51,992 bases of DNA, from contig CANGPL010000016.1 in the NCBI GenBank assembly GCA_947455725.1, positions 1 to 51,992 on the forward strand. The letters run 5' to 3'. Position 1 is the stretch's first letter; each line of letters begins with the position of its first letter. Made by a program: the position numbers and the translations under genes. A model generated the notes under the pieces. That model saw only the letters and a program-made list of their open reading frames with translations, had not been told where the DNA came from and made no database searches. This DNA is from Hyphomicrobiales bacterium. Its GTDB lineage: Bacteria; Pseudomonadota; Alphaproteobacteria; Rhizobiales; Beijerinckiaceae. This document shows positions 1 through 8,800 of the stretch, in pieces.

Positions 1-788
1 CGGTGCGGCAGATTTCGACCGCGAATTTTCGTAAGGCCTATTCGACGACGGGGCCAGGTGCTGGTTGGGTGGGTGAGGCGGCAGCAAGGCCCGTGACGAG
101 CTCACAGCAAATTGTCGATATGAATTTTCCGGCGATGGAACTTTATGCGATGCCATCAGCAACCCAGACGTTGCTGGATGATGCAGCAGTGAATGTGGAG
201 CAATGGATTGCGAGCGAAGTTGAAACCGTGTTTGCCGAGCAAGAGGGGGCGGCCTTTGTGAATGGCGATGGCGTAACACGTCCGCTTGGTTTTCAAACGC
301 CTGCCAAAGTTGCGCAATCCGCTTGGGTGTGGGGTAAGCTTGGGTATGTCGCAACCGGAACTGCGGGTGCTTTTGCAACCTCTGCGCCCTCAGATGCCTT
401 GTTTGATCTGATTTACGCGCTTAAAGCGGGCTATCGACAGAATGCAAAATTTGTGATGAACCGCAAGACGCAATCGGTCATTCGCAAAATGAAAACGACA
501 ACGGGTGAATATTTGTGGCAACCGCCTTTAACAGCGGATGGCACGGCGACGCTCATGAATTTCCCGCTGATTGAAGCGGAAGATATGCCCGATATCACGA
601 CGGGCTCGACATCGATTGCATTCGGTAATTTCGAGCGCGGCTATTTGATTGTGGATCGCATCGGCGTGCGCGTGTTGCGTGATCCTTATTCGGCAAAGCC
701 TTATATTCTTTATTACACGACCAAACGCGTTGGTGGTGGCGTGCAGGATTATGACGCGATTAAATTTTTGAAATTTGACGTGTCTTAA
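1..788 (+). CDS. GTA/HK97-type major capsid protein, 5' partial (RcGTA g5-like)
   Basis: This is the C-terminal 261 residues of an HK97-fold major capsid protein; the start lies before the window and the frame begins at base 3. The protein would form the icosahedral shell of a phage or gene transfer agent. Family features seen are the N-terminal-domain stretch ending GWVGEAAARP, the E-loop/P-domain-like stretch with VFAEQEGAAFVNGDG, and the end VQDYDAIKFLKFDVS. The downstream genes match the RcGTA order g6 to g15, so a GTA capsid is a better reading than an ordinary prophage. Its stop overlaps by 4 bases the stop of an opposite-strand protease gene, which separates it from the next structural gene. 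The visible part is intact, with no frameshift. Confidence 0.9.
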   Translation, partial: VRQISTANFRKAYSTTGPGAGWVGEAAARPVTSSQQIVDMNFPAMELYAMPSATQTLLDDAAVNVEQWIASEVETVFAEQEGAAFVNGDGVTRPLGFQTPAKVAQSAWVWGKLGYVATGTAGAFATSAPSDALFDLIYALKAGYRQNAKFVMNRKTQSVIRKMKTTTGEYLWQPPLTADGTATLMNFPLIEAEDMPDITTGSTSIAFGNFERGYLIVDRIGVRVLRDPYSAKPYILYYTTKRVGGGVQDYDAIKFLKFDVS

Positions 789-1516
789 GGTGTAATCGCC
801 TTCAATATCCAATCGCGTTGCGGCGCGATGAGGGCTCCTTGGGTAAGCGCGCCACAATCGCGCTTGCCTTCGCCCGTTGTCCATGAGGTGATGGCGATCA
901 ATGCGCCTTGATAAAGCATTGGCCCGCCGGAATCGCCATGGCATCCACCCATGCCGTTGGCAGCGGGATCGGCAAGCCAAACCAGAATGGTGCTATGGCC
1001 GTTGGGTTCAACGACAGAAAGATCGGCGCGGTTAAGTTTACCGAGTGATTTTTTGTTTTTCTCATCGGTTAGCCCGAAACCTGCGACTGTAATCACGTCA
1101 CCCGGTTGTACGCTTACGGCATCCGATAGGCTCACAGGTTCGAACGTGGGCGGCAGCGGCTCGCCAAGGGTGATCACGGCCAGATCAATCGAGCGGCTGC
1201 GCGTTTTCGTGGCGTTGGCATCATAGCCCGGATGAATGCGGATGGCTTTCAGCTCAAGCAGCATAACGGCGTTATCAGGCCCGCGCCAATGGACACGCCA
1301 GGCGCCCGCGCCTGTGACGCAATGCGCGGCGGTGAGAATGGATGTCTGCGCAATCACGGCACCCGTGCAGACATGGCCGTGATCATCGAGCACCATCACG
1401 GTATGGCGTGAAAGCTCGGCCTCTGGCTGGCCATTTACAATCGCTTGAGCGCAACCGGCCGTGAGAGCGAGCAAAAGCCCGAGAACAAAAGCGAGAGACT
1501 TCGAATAATTTTTCAT
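785..1516 (-). CDS. Secreted trypsin-like serine protease (S1 family) inside the GTA cluster
   Basis: A 243-residue S1 protease. Residues 1-25 form a Sec signal peptide with a hydrophobic core from about 7 to 20. The mature part begins near IVNGQPEAE, the usual N-terminus of chymotrypsin-fold enzymes after activation. The catalytic triad is visible: His65 in LTAAHC, Asp111 in SIDLAV and Ser196 in GCHGDSGGP. I chose the ATG at 1516 because upstream residues only extend ahead of the signal peptide. The gene lies antisense between capsid and adaptor genes and its stop overlaps the capsid stop. The signal peptide argues against a role as prohead protease, which acts in the cytoplasm. Its substrate is unknown. 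It could be an exported cargo gene or a chance insertion. Confidence 0.88.
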   Translation of the reverse strand: MKNYSKSLAFVLGLLLALTAGCAQAIVNGQPEAELSRHTVMVLDDHGHVCTGAVIAQTSILTAAHCVTGAGAWRVHWRGPDNAVMLLELKAIRIHPGYDANATKTRSRSIDLAVITLGEPLPPTFEPVSLSDAVSVQPGDVITVAGFGLTDEKNKKSLGKLNRADLSVVEPNGHSTILVWLADPAANGMGGCHGDSGGPMLYQGALIAITSWTTGEGKRDCGALTQGALIAPQRDWILKAITP

Positions 1517-1566
1517 AAGCGCTTTTACCAAGCCCCGCGCGCTTCGACCAGAAGGAAATGATGAAC

Positions 1567-2139
1567 ATGGCGTTAACGCTTTTAACACCTCCGACGCTGG
1601 AGCCGGTGACGCTTGCCGATATGAAAGCATGGTTGCGCATAGATAGTGTGGATGAAGACGGGCTGATTAATGCGCTTTTAACCTCCGCGCGGCTTTCGGT
1701 TGAGACGATCACCAGTAAGGTACTGATTACGCAAAGCTGGCGAATGGTGCTGGATCAATGGCCGATGGCGCCGATTATTGATGCGCCACTTTCGCCTTTA
1801 CAGCGGCTATTGGCAGCGCGGGTTTATAATGCGGATGGATCAGTAACAGCTTTGAACAGTGCCGATTTTTTGGTTGAAGTTTCAGCCAAGCAGCAGCCGC
1901 GATTGGCGCTGTTAAAACGACAGCCACCACCGATGCTGCCGATCTCCGGTATCGAGCTTGATCTTGCGTGTGGTTATGGTGATGACGGAATAAATGTCCC
2001 TGAGCCGCTGAAGTTGGCGATCAAGATGCTCGTGGTGTTCTGGTTTGAAAATCGTGGCGATGAGCCAACTGGCGTAACGCTTAAATGGCCTGATGAAATA
2101 TCACGGCTTTTAGCGCCCTATCAAATGCGGAGGCTTTGA
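1567..2139 (+). CDS. Head-tail adaptor protein (RcGTA g6-like)
   Basis: A 190-residue connector of the phage gp6/phiE125 gp8 type that would sit between the portal and the head-closure protein. The N-terminus MALTLLTPPTLEPVTLADMK followed by a helical segment (WLRIDSVDEDGLINALLTSAR) is typical of alphaproteobacterial GTA g6 proteins. Three ATGs lie close together at 1558, 1561 and 1567. The GAAGGA ribosome site at 1551-1556 has a usable spacing (10 bases) only to 1567, and that start also matches the family N-terminus. It is the first plus-strand gene after the antisense protease and is followed closely by the head-closure gene. Confidence 0.85.
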   Translation: MALTLLTPPTLEPVTLADMKAWLRIDSVDEDGLINALLTSARLSVETITSKVLITQSWRMVLDQWPMAPIIDAPLSPLQRLLAARVYNADGSVTALNSADFLVEVSAKQQPRLALLKRQPPPMLPISGIELDLACGYGDDGINVPEPLKLAIKMLVVFWFENRGDEPTGVTLKWPDEISRLLAPYQMRRL

Positions 2140-2141
2140 CC

Positions 2142-2471
2142 ATGCCTCGTTTGCCGATAGGCGAGTTACGCGCGCGGCTTGTGCTTGAGGGGCCGGTTGA
2201 AACGCCCGACCAAGCTGGTGGCGTATTGCGGAGTTGGAGCGTGGTAGCCTCCGTTTGGGCTGATGTCGCAACGCTCAATGCACAGCAAAGGCTAGAGGCC
2301 GAGCAGATTGGCCAGACGGTTACGCATCGCGTGACCTTGCGGTGGCGCGCGGGCTTAACGACGAAGCAGAGGCTGAGGCGAGGCTCGCAGATTTTTCTCA
2401 TTCGCGGCGTGCAAGACCCGGATGATCGGCGTCGTCGATTGATCTGCACTTGCGAGGAAATCAAACCATGA
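2142..2471 (+). CDS. Head closure / head-tail joining protein (RcGTA g7-like)
   Basis: A 109-residue protein of the SPP1 gp16-like head-closure family, expected to plug or extend the connector between adaptor and tail. Typical features are a short beta-rich fold beginning LRARLVLEGPVETPDQAGG, a central WADVATLNAQQRLEAEQIG segment, and the C-terminal RGVQDPDDRRR-LICTCEEI strand. A TTG at 2136 would overlap the preceding stop, but the GGAGG at 2129-2133 is well spaced for the ATG at 2142. The stop codon shares an ATGA with the start of the next gene, which suggests translational coupling in the morphogenesis operon. Confidence 0.82.
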   Translation: MPRLPIGELRARLVLEGPVETPDQAGGVLRSWSVVASVWADVATLNAQQRLEAEQIGQTVTHRVTLRWRAGLTTKQRLRRGSQIFLIRGVQDPDDRRRRLICTCEEIKP

Positions 2472-2881
2472 AAAGCCCGATTCTATCGCTACGCTCGGCC
2501 ATTCAAAATCTACTTACCACGGATGCACCCTTGTTGGATATGCTGGGTGGTCCGCAAATTTATGATGAAACGCCAGCAAGCGTTACGCCGCCTTACGTCA
2601 CCTTTGGCGAAGCGAAAGTGGATGATTGGTCGGCGGGCAATGACCATGGCCACCAGCATACGCTATCGCTGAATATTTGGTCGCGACAAGGCGGCGATAG
2701 CGAGGCGCTTAGCATCGCGCAATGGTGCGCAGGTTTGCTTGATGGTGCAAAGCCTCAGCTCGACGGCCATCGATTAATTGTTATGCGCGTATCGGGCCAA
2801 GAAGTAGGTCGTCCATCCAAAGATGGCTTACGGCAAGCACGCGTGAACTTGGAAGCATTGAGCGAACCCGTCATGGGATAA
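2468..2881 (+). CDS. Tail terminator protein, DUF3168 family (RcGTA g8-like)
   Basis: A 137-residue DUF3168 protein, the family that caps the head-proximal end of the tail tube. Visible features are the start MKSPILSLRSAIQNLL, the DETPASVTPPYVTFGEA strand pair and the HTLSLNIWSRQGGDSEAL stretch, all characteristic of the family. The ATG at 2468 overlaps the stop of the head-closure gene (ATGA), with a GAGGAA ribosome site upstream. Length is as expected. It precedes the major tail protein, as in RcGTA. Confidence 0.85.
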   Translation: MKSPILSLRSAIQNLLTTDAPLLDMLGGPQIYDETPASVTPPYVTFGEAKVDDWSAGNDHGHQHTLSLNIWSRQGGDSEALSIAQWCAGLLDGAKPQLDGHRLIVMRVSGQEVGRPSKDGLRQARVNLEALSEPVMG

Positions 2882-2902
2882 TTTAGTCATTCGGAGGTAG
2901 GT

Positions 2903-3322
2903 ATGGCGGCGCAGGCTGGCAAAGATCTTTTGGTCAAATTGGACGACGGAACAGGCAATTTTATAACAGTCGCCGGATTAAGAACGCGGCAAATCACGTT
3001 TAACGCCGATGCGGTTGATGTAACGGATCAAGACTCCGTGGGCAGATGGCGTGAATTGCTTGCAGGTGCCGGTGCAAGACATGCAACGATCTCGGGTAGC
3101 GGTATCTTTAAGGATGCTAATTCGGATACGTTGATGCAGCAGATTTTTTTCACGAGCGCCATTCGTAACTTTATGTTCGTGGTGCCGAATTTTGGCCTAT
3201 TGCAGGGGCCGTTTTTGATTACGGCCTTGGTCTATAAAGCGGACTCCGCTCAAGGCGTTATGTTTGATCTAACCGTTGAGAGCGCTGGCGCGATTGGCTT
3301 TACCGCTCTGCCTAATTCGTAA
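2903..3322 (+). CDS. Major tail tube protein (RcGTA g9-like)
   Basis: A 139-residue tail tube protein of the TP901-1 type, hexamers of which stack to form the tail tube. The start MAAQAGKDLLVKLDDGTGNF, the segment VTDQDSVGRWRELLAGAG and the C-terminal FDLTVESAGAIGF are family hallmarks. A strong GGAGG at 2892-2896 precedes the ATG at 2903, consistent with the high copy number of tube subunits. It has normal length and is followed by the tail assembly chaperone genes. Confidence 0.88.
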   Translation: MAAQAGKDLLVKLDDGTGNFITVAGLRTRQITFNADAVDVTDQDSVGRWRELLAGAGARHATISGSGIFKDANSDTLMQQIFFTSAIRNFMFVVPNFGLLQGPFLITALVYKADSAQGVMFDLTVESAGAIGFTALPNS

Positions 3323-3337
3323 TGTGGAGCGAGAATC

Positions 3338-3670
3338 ATGGCGAATTATCGACGCGGTGAAATTGAAGCCGAGCTGGATGGGCAAACCTATGTGTTGTGC
3401 CTAACGCTCGGTGCGTTGGCCGAACTTGAGCATCGTTTAGGCGCGGCCGATCTTGTTCAGTTAGGCGCGCGCTTTGAAAAAGGGCAACTATCGGCTCACG
3501 ATATTATGTCGATTATCGGTGCGGGCCTTCGTGGTGCCGGTAGCACGATCTCGGATGATGCGGTTGGTCATATGACGATTGAAGGCGGCCTTACGCAATG
3601 GGCGATGATTGCGGCCAAACTTCTTCAAGCCAGTTTCGGACAGGGTGAGGCTACTACGCCAAACCCTTGA
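3338..3670 (+). CDS. Tail assembly chaperone, GTA-gp10 family (RcGTA g10-like)
   Basis: A 110-residue protein of the GTA-gp10 (Phage_TAC) family. The start MANYRRGEIEAELDGQTY followed by a helical stretch (LTLGALAELEHRLG) and the later IIGAGLRGAG are typical. These proteins are thought to coat the tape measure protein during tail assembly. The last three sense codons plus stop are cca aac cct tga. They contain a slippery heptamer A AAC CCT in exactly the phase needed for a -1 shift into the next gene, so a longer g10/g10.1 fusion, like lambda gpG/gpGT, may also be made. That fusion is an inference. Confidence 0.85.
   Translation: MANYRRGEIEAELDGQTYVLCLTLGALAELEHRLGAADLVQLGARFEKGQLSAHDIMSIIGAGLRGAGSTISDDAVGHMTIEGGLTQWAMIAAKLLQASFGQGEATTPNP
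3661..3667 (+). promoter_or_regulatory. Candidate -1 ribosomal frameshift heptamer (A AAC CCT)
   Basis: The sequence AAACCCT fits the canonical X XXY YYZ pattern with the zero-frame codons AAC and CCT. It lies immediately before the g10 stop TGA at 3668-3670. After a -1 slip the next codon is TTG at 3667, which is the first codon of the downstream chaperone frame, open to 3939. A GC-rich stretch with seven consecutive C at 3710-3716 lies about 40 bases downstream and might contribute to a stimulatory structure. This is sequence evidence only. The P-site re-pairing of AAC to AAA is not ideal. Confidence 0.5.
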
Positions 3671-3939
3671 TAGCCGCAGAACCCTTGCCACCGAGCAAAC
3701 AGACGCGCGCCCCCCCGCGTCCGTTTCCTTGGGATGAAGCGATGCGCTTCGGCTTTGGTGTTCTGCGGCTATCTTCAGATGCGTTTTGGACGCTGACGCC
3801 GCGCGAATTGGCGGCTGCAATGCCGCGCATACAATCAATCAATGCGGGACCACCGGATCGCGCACTCTTTGAAGCGTTGATGGTGTCTTTCCCTGACGAT
3901 GTTGCACAGGAGGTAAATAATGCCAGCAGCCTTTCATGA
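3667..3939 (+). CDS. Second tail assembly chaperone, rcc01693 family (RcGTA g10.1-like)
   Basis: An open frame of 90 codons carrying the core PFPWDEAMRFGFGVLRL ... FWTLTPRELAAAM ... LFEALMVSFPD, which is diagnostic of the RcGTA g10.1 (Phage_TAC) family. There is no ATG before the conserved core. The only candidates are TTG at 3667, overlapping the g10 stop, and TTG at 3685, neither with a convincing ribosome site. The frame is -1 relative to g10 and begins directly after a slippery heptamer, so expression as a g10-g10.1 fusion is plausible. The 3' end overlaps the next gene by 20 bases, so there is no room for the tape measure gene (g11) that normally follows. Confidence 0.75.
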   Translation: MIAAEPLPPSKQTRAPPRPFPWDEAMRFGFGVLRLSSDAFWTLTPRELAAAMPRIQSINAGPPDRALFEALMVSFPDDVAQEVNNASSLS

Positions 3940-4558
3940 GGTGCTGTTTCCCATCTCTGTCGCCCTTGCTGGCAGCGGCGGGCCGGAGCGCAAAACGGAG
4001 ATCGTGATTACCGGATCAGGCCGTGAGGAGCGGATTGCGCGATGGGTCGATTCCCGCCGGAAATATGATGCGGGGTCGGGTGTTAAAACACTTGCGGAGC
4101 TTGCAAGCGTGCTTGCCTTTTTTGAGGAGCGACGAGGGCGGCTATATGGGTTTCGCTGGCGGGACCGCATTGATTTTCAATCCTGCGCGATTGGTCAAAC
4201 GCCTTCTCCGCTAGATCAACCAATTGGTACGGGGGACGGCACAACCAAGCAGTTTAGTCTTGTCAAAATCTATGGTGGCGCTTTTGCGCCTTATACGCGT
4301 GCTATTCGTAAGCCTGTCGCTGGCACCGCCCGAGTTGCGGTGAATGGTACAGAGCGCGCGCTTGGGGCTGATATCAGTTTGGATGTTACAAGCGGTATAG
4401 TCACGTTTACAAATGCGCCACCTGCCGCAGCAAATATTACGGCGGGCTTTCAATTCGATGTGCCGGTTCGCTTTGATACCGATTTGTTGAGCATCGATTT
4501 TGCAGCTTTTGTTGCGGGTGAAATTCCTAAAATTCCGCTCGTTGAAATCATCCCTTAA
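3920..4558 (+). CDS. Distal tail protein, DUF2460 (RcGTA g12-like)
   Basis: A 212-residue DUF2460 protein, the distal tail component that joins the tail tube to the baseplate hub. The N-terminus (PAAFHEVLFPISVALAGSGG), the RRKYDAGSGVKTLAELASVL segment and the GRLYGFRWRDRIDF stretch are all typical. A perfect AGGAGG at 3909-3914 lies 5 bases before the ATG at 3920, so this gene is well translated on its own although it overlaps the end of the chaperone gene. The direct junction with g10.1 means the tape measure gene is absent here. Confidence 0.9.
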   Translation: MPAAFHEVLFPISVALAGSGGPERKTEIVITGSGREERIARWVDSRRKYDAGSGVKTLAELASVLAFFEERRGRLYGFRWRDRIDFQSCAIGQTPSPLDQPIGTGDGTTKQFSLVKIYGGAFAPYTRAIRKPVAGTARVAVNGTERALGADISLDVTSGIVTFTNAPPAAANITAGFQFDVPVRFDTDLLSIDFAAFVAGEIPKIPLVEIIP

Positions 4559-4575
4559 GCGCTGGAGCATGACCG

Positions 4576-5451
4576 ATGCGAAACATTCCCGCGAGTTTCA
4601 CGGGTGGTGCGATGACGCTTGCGCGTTGTTGGCGTTTGACGCGTAAGGACGGCGTTGTTTTAGGCTTTACGGATCATGATCGCGATATTTTATTCGATGG
4701 CGTAACCTATGCCGCAGGAACGGGCTTAGAGGCTGCCGATATGCAGGCCGAACTTGGTTTTGCGATTACAGGGGGTGAAGCCTCAGGCGCTTTATCTTCT
4801 CCTGGTATTACGGAAGCCGATATCGCAAATGGTCACTATGATGGCGCGAAGATTGATCTTTTTTTGGTTGATTGGAACCGCGTCGATCAGCGCATTTTAA
4901 TGGAGAGCGGCGCGATTGGTGAAATCCGCCGTATGGGAAAGGCCTTTGCGGCAGAGATTAGAAGTCTTACCTTTCAACTCGATGAAGAACGTGGAAGGCT
5001 GTTTAGGCTGGGCTGCTCGGCGGATTTAGGCGATGCGCAATGTGGCATTGCGCTGGACAGTTCAGTTTGGCGCTATGATGGCTCTGTGGTTGCGACCGAT
5101 GGCCGCGTTTCGGTTGCTGTTTCACAAGTGTTTGAACGCGATTTTTTTACCGGCGGCTCGCTTCTTTTTACAAGCGGTGCCAATGTTGGAACGCGTGTTG
5201 AAATTCAAGCGCAAGCGGGCACCACGACGAGTACGGTATTAACGCTTTGGCAAGCGATGGCCTTACCGATTCAAATTGGTGACGCGGTATCACTGCGCGC
5301 TGGATGCGATAAATCGTTCAAGAGTTGTCGGGATCGCTTTCAGAATGCCATTAACTTCCGTGGCTTTCCGCATATGCCGGGCAATGATTTTGTCATTTTG
5401 AGCGTTAGTGATGGTGCGCCCGGCATGGATGGCGGGAGCTTTTTTCGATGA
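4576..5451 (+). CDS. Tail hub protein, DUF2163 / phage BR0599 family (RcGTA g13-like)
   Basis: A 291-residue hub protein of the DUF2163 plus BR0599 family. The N-terminal part carries LARCWRLTRKDGVVLGFTDHDRDI, and the C-terminal part has Cys-bearing motifs CSADLGDAQCGIALD and GCDKSFKSCRDRFQN. RcGTA g13 binds an iron-sulfur cluster through cysteines in this region. Cysteines are conserved here, so a cluster is likely but not shown. Its last bases share an ATGA with the peptidase gene. Length and position match the RcGTA order. Confidence 0.9.
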   Translation: MRNIPASFTGGAMTLARCWRLTRKDGVVLGFTDHDRDILFDGVTYAAGTGLEAADMQAELGFAITGGEASGALSSPGITEADIANGHYDGAKIDLFLVDWNRVDQRILMESGAIGEIRRMGKAFAAEIRSLTFQLDEERGRLFRLGCSADLGDAQCGIALDSSVWRYDGSVVATDGRVSVAVSQVFERDFFTGGSLLFTSGANVGTRVEIQAQAGTTTSTVLTLWQAMALPIQIGDAVSLRAGCDKSFKSCRDRFQNAINFRGFPHMPGNDFVILSVSDGAPGMDGGSFFR

Positions 5452-5885
5452 GGGCCGAGCGTGTAGTAAGCGAGGCGCGGCAATGGCTTGGCACGCCTTA
5501 TTTGCATCAAGCTTCGCTGAAGGGTGTCGGGTGTGATTGTTTAGGCTTAGTACGTGGCGTTTGGCGCGCGCTCTATGGTGCAGAGCCGGAAGAGCCGGGG
5601 CCTTATCAACCGGGTTGGGTTGAACCACCGGGTGAAGAAAGATTACGGGATGCGGGGCGCAGACACCTGCGCGAAATTGCGCTTACGGAGTGCCAAGCGG
5701 GCGATGTGTTGATGTTTCGCTGGCGGGATCATTTACCTGCCAAACATATCGGCATTGCGACGAGCAAGACAACGATGATCCATGCGCATGAAGGTGCTGT
5801 CGTGGCCGAGATTGCCTTGGCACCTTGGCGCTCGCGGCTTTGCTATGCGTTTCGATTTCCTGATCTTCCGAATGAGGATGCGTAA
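5448..5885 (+). CDS. NlpC/P60 cell-wall peptidase of the tail tip (RcGTA g14-like)
   Basis: A 145-residue NlpC/P60 cysteine peptidase, expected to cut peptidoglycan during delivery into the recipient cell. The catalytic Cys31 is in GCDCLGL and the catalytic His100 is in LPAKHIGI; His112 or His114 could be the third residue. The start MRAERVVSEARQWLGTPYLH matches the family. The ATG overlaps the g13 stop (ATGA). The next gene starts 3 bases after this stop. No signal peptide is seen, as expected for a particle component. Confidence 0.9.
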   Translation: MRAERVVSEARQWLGTPYLHQASLKGVGCDCLGLVRGVWRALYGAEPEEPGPYQPGWVEPPGEERLRDAGRRHLREIALTECQAGDVLMFRWRDHLPAKHIGIATSKTTMIHAHEGAVVAEIALAPWRSRLCYAFRFPDLPNEDA

Positions 5886-5888
5886 AAG

Positions 5889-8800
5889 ATGACAACACTT
5901 GTGTTGCAATCGGCGGGCGGAGCCATCGGCGGTTTTTTAGGTGGGCCGCTTGGTGCCCTTTTTGGCCGGGCGATTGGCGGCGCGGTTGGAGCGTCCATTG
6001 ATCATTCGCTCTTTGGCGGCACCTCAACGGTTAAAGAAGGAAGCCGCCTCACCGAAATGTCTGGGTTAACCTCGACCGAGGGGGCCGCCATTCCGCGCGT
6101 TTATGGGCGGGTGCGTTTAGGTGGGCAAATTATTTGGGCCACGCGTTTTCAAGAAAGAGTTATGGAGACGCAAAATGGCGGTGGCGGAAAGGGAGGCGCA
6201 CCTACATCGAACACGACGAACAGAACCTATTCTTACAGCGCCAATTTGGCGATTGGCCTTTGTGAGGGCAAGATTGCCTATGTTCGACGGATTTGGGCGA
6301 ATGGAAAACTGATCGATTGGACGGGCCTGAATATCCGCGTTTATCGCGGCGATGAAACCCAACTGCCGGATCCCCTGATTGTTGCCAAAGAAGGCGCAAA
6401 CTACGCACCTGCCTATCGTGGCCTTGCCTATATTGTTTTTGAAGGCCTGCCGCTTGCGGATTATGGTAATCGCGTTCCGCAATTTTCCTTTGAGATTGTT
6501 AAGGCGGTTGCCGGTGTTGGAGATCAAATCCGTTCCATCAATCTCATTCCGGGTGCGGGTGAATTTGTTTATGATACCGTCGCGGTCACAACATCAGACG
6601 GAACGGGAGCAACAACCAGCCAAAATCGTCACGAACTAACCCACGCAAGTGATTTTCAGGCGTCTATTGATCAGCTTTTAACGCTGTGCCCGAACCTTTC
6701 ATCGGTGCAACTGGTAGTCTCCTGGTTTGGTGATGATCTACGATGCGGCAATTGTACGATTGCGCCGCGTGTGGACTCAGCCACGAAAGCAACAATTGAA
6801 ACGCAATGGCAGGTGAGTGGACTTTCGCGGTCGCAAGTGCATGTTGTATCTTTGGTCGATGGCTCTCCGGCCTATGGTGGAACGCCATCGGATGCGTCCG
6901 TCGTTCGTGCGATAAAATATCTTAAATCGCGCGGGATTGCCGTTACGCTTTATCCGTTTGTGATGATGGATATTGCCGATGAAAATACATTGCCTGATCC
7001 GTACAATGCGGGAGCTACGCAGCCGGCCTATCCATGGCGGGGACGCATTACGTGCGATCCTGCTCCAAGTGTTGCGGGGTCACCGAATGGGAGCGCAGCA
7101 GCAGGCCAACAGGTGCAGCGCTTTTTTGGCGCAGCACAAGCCTCGCAATTTAGCGCTTCTGGTGAAACGATCACCTATTCAGGACCAGCGGAATGGAGCT
7201 GGCGACGCATGATTTTGCACTATGCAAAATTATCTGCGATGGCCGGTGGCGTTGATGCGTTTTTGATTGGCTCGGAGCTTGTTGGTTTAACAGGCGTCGA
7301 GAATGCACCGGGTGTGTTTCCTGCTGTCTACTATCTTTCTCAATTGGCGGCCGATGTGAAGGCCATCTTGGGAACTTCGACGAAAGTGGTTTATGGCGCG
7401 GATTGGACTGAATATGCGGGGCGGGTAACGGCTTCCGGTGATCTTCGCTTTCCGCTTGATCCCTTATGGGCGTCGTCTTCGATTGATGCGGTTGGTATTG
7501 ATGTGTATTGGCCCGTTTCGGATTGGCGGGATGGAACGAGCCATCTTGATTATGCTTTAGCGCGCTCAAGCAGTGATCGTGATTATTTGCGAGATCGTTT
7601 TCAATCGGGTGAGGGCTATGAGTGGTATTATGCATCCGATGCGGATCGATTAACGCAAACGCGAAAGCCTATTACCGATGGGCTTGCCAATAAGCCATGG
7701 GTGTGGCGCGCAAAGGATCTCGTGAATTGGTGGTCGAACGCTCATTTCGAGCGCGTTGCGGGTAAAGAACTTGCGACATCAACACCGTGGATACCCGCTT
7801 CAAAGCCGATCTGGTTTACTGAGTTTGGCTGCCCTGCGGTTGATCGAGGGGCGAATGGCCCCAATGCCTTTCCTGATCCAAAATCAAGTGAGGATGCGCT
7901 GCCATCCTTTTCGCGTGGAACACGGGATGATTTGGTGCAGCGGCGTTTAATTGATGCGGTTGCACGCCGGTATGATTCATCGCTTGTTGGGTTTCGGGCG
8001 GGCGATAATCCGATCTCGCCTTTGGATGGGCGACGCATGGTGGACGCCAATCGCCTTTCGGTTTGGGCGTGGGATGCGAGGCCGTTTCCAGCCTTTCCAT
8101 CTATGAGCGGCGTGTGGTCTGATGCCGAGAATTGGCGGTTGGGTCATTGGCTGAATGGACGCCTGGAAGGTGCGCCGATGGATGGCCTTGTCGCGGCTAT
8201 TTTGAATGATTTTGGTATTACTGCGGATCAGATCGACATAGATGGCTTTATTGATGGCTATGTGATCGCATCGCCCTTATCAGCACGCGCGGCGCTTGAG
8301 CCCTTGGCTTCGCTTTATCGCTTTGACGGCTTGGCCTCGTCCGGCCAATTACGGTTCATCGGGCATGATACGCGCAAGGTGTACGCACTTACGGATGATG
8401 ATGTGATTGCCGATAAAAATGGTGCATTGGCGACCGTTACCTTTGCGCAAGAAAGCGAATTGCCGCGTGAGGTAAGAATTGGCTTTGCTGATTCTGAAAG
8501 TGACTATCGCTTAGCAACAGCTGCCTCGCGGCGGCTTACAGTGACGAGCAAGCGAGAGACCACAAGCGACCCTTCGGTTGTTATAACGCGCGCCGAGGCG
8601 CAACGGCTTGCTGATGTTTTATTGCACGATGCATGGGCCGGGCGGCAAACAGCGAAATTTTCGGTACGACCGGGTTTGATAGGATTAGAGCCTGGTGATT
8701 GTGTTGCGCTTGATGCGATTGGCTATGCCGGCATCTTTCGGATTACGCGAATTACCGATCGCGGAATTCGCGATATAGAGGCGCAATCAATCGCATCTTT

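Noticed and set aside
528..980. Minus-strand open frame of 150 codons across the capsid end
   Set aside because: It is a shadow of the capsid and protease genes, with arginine-rich low-complexity composition and no domain.
3710..3716. Run of seven C as a possible sequencing or real frameshift in g10.1
   Set aside because: The frame on both sides of the run is consistent with the slippery-site junction and the conserved core, so no error needs to be assumed. It remains a weak spot of the assembly.
7171..7635. Minus-strand open frame of 154 codons inside the megatron gene
   Set aside because: His/Pro/Ser-rich shadow translation with no ribosome site or domain.
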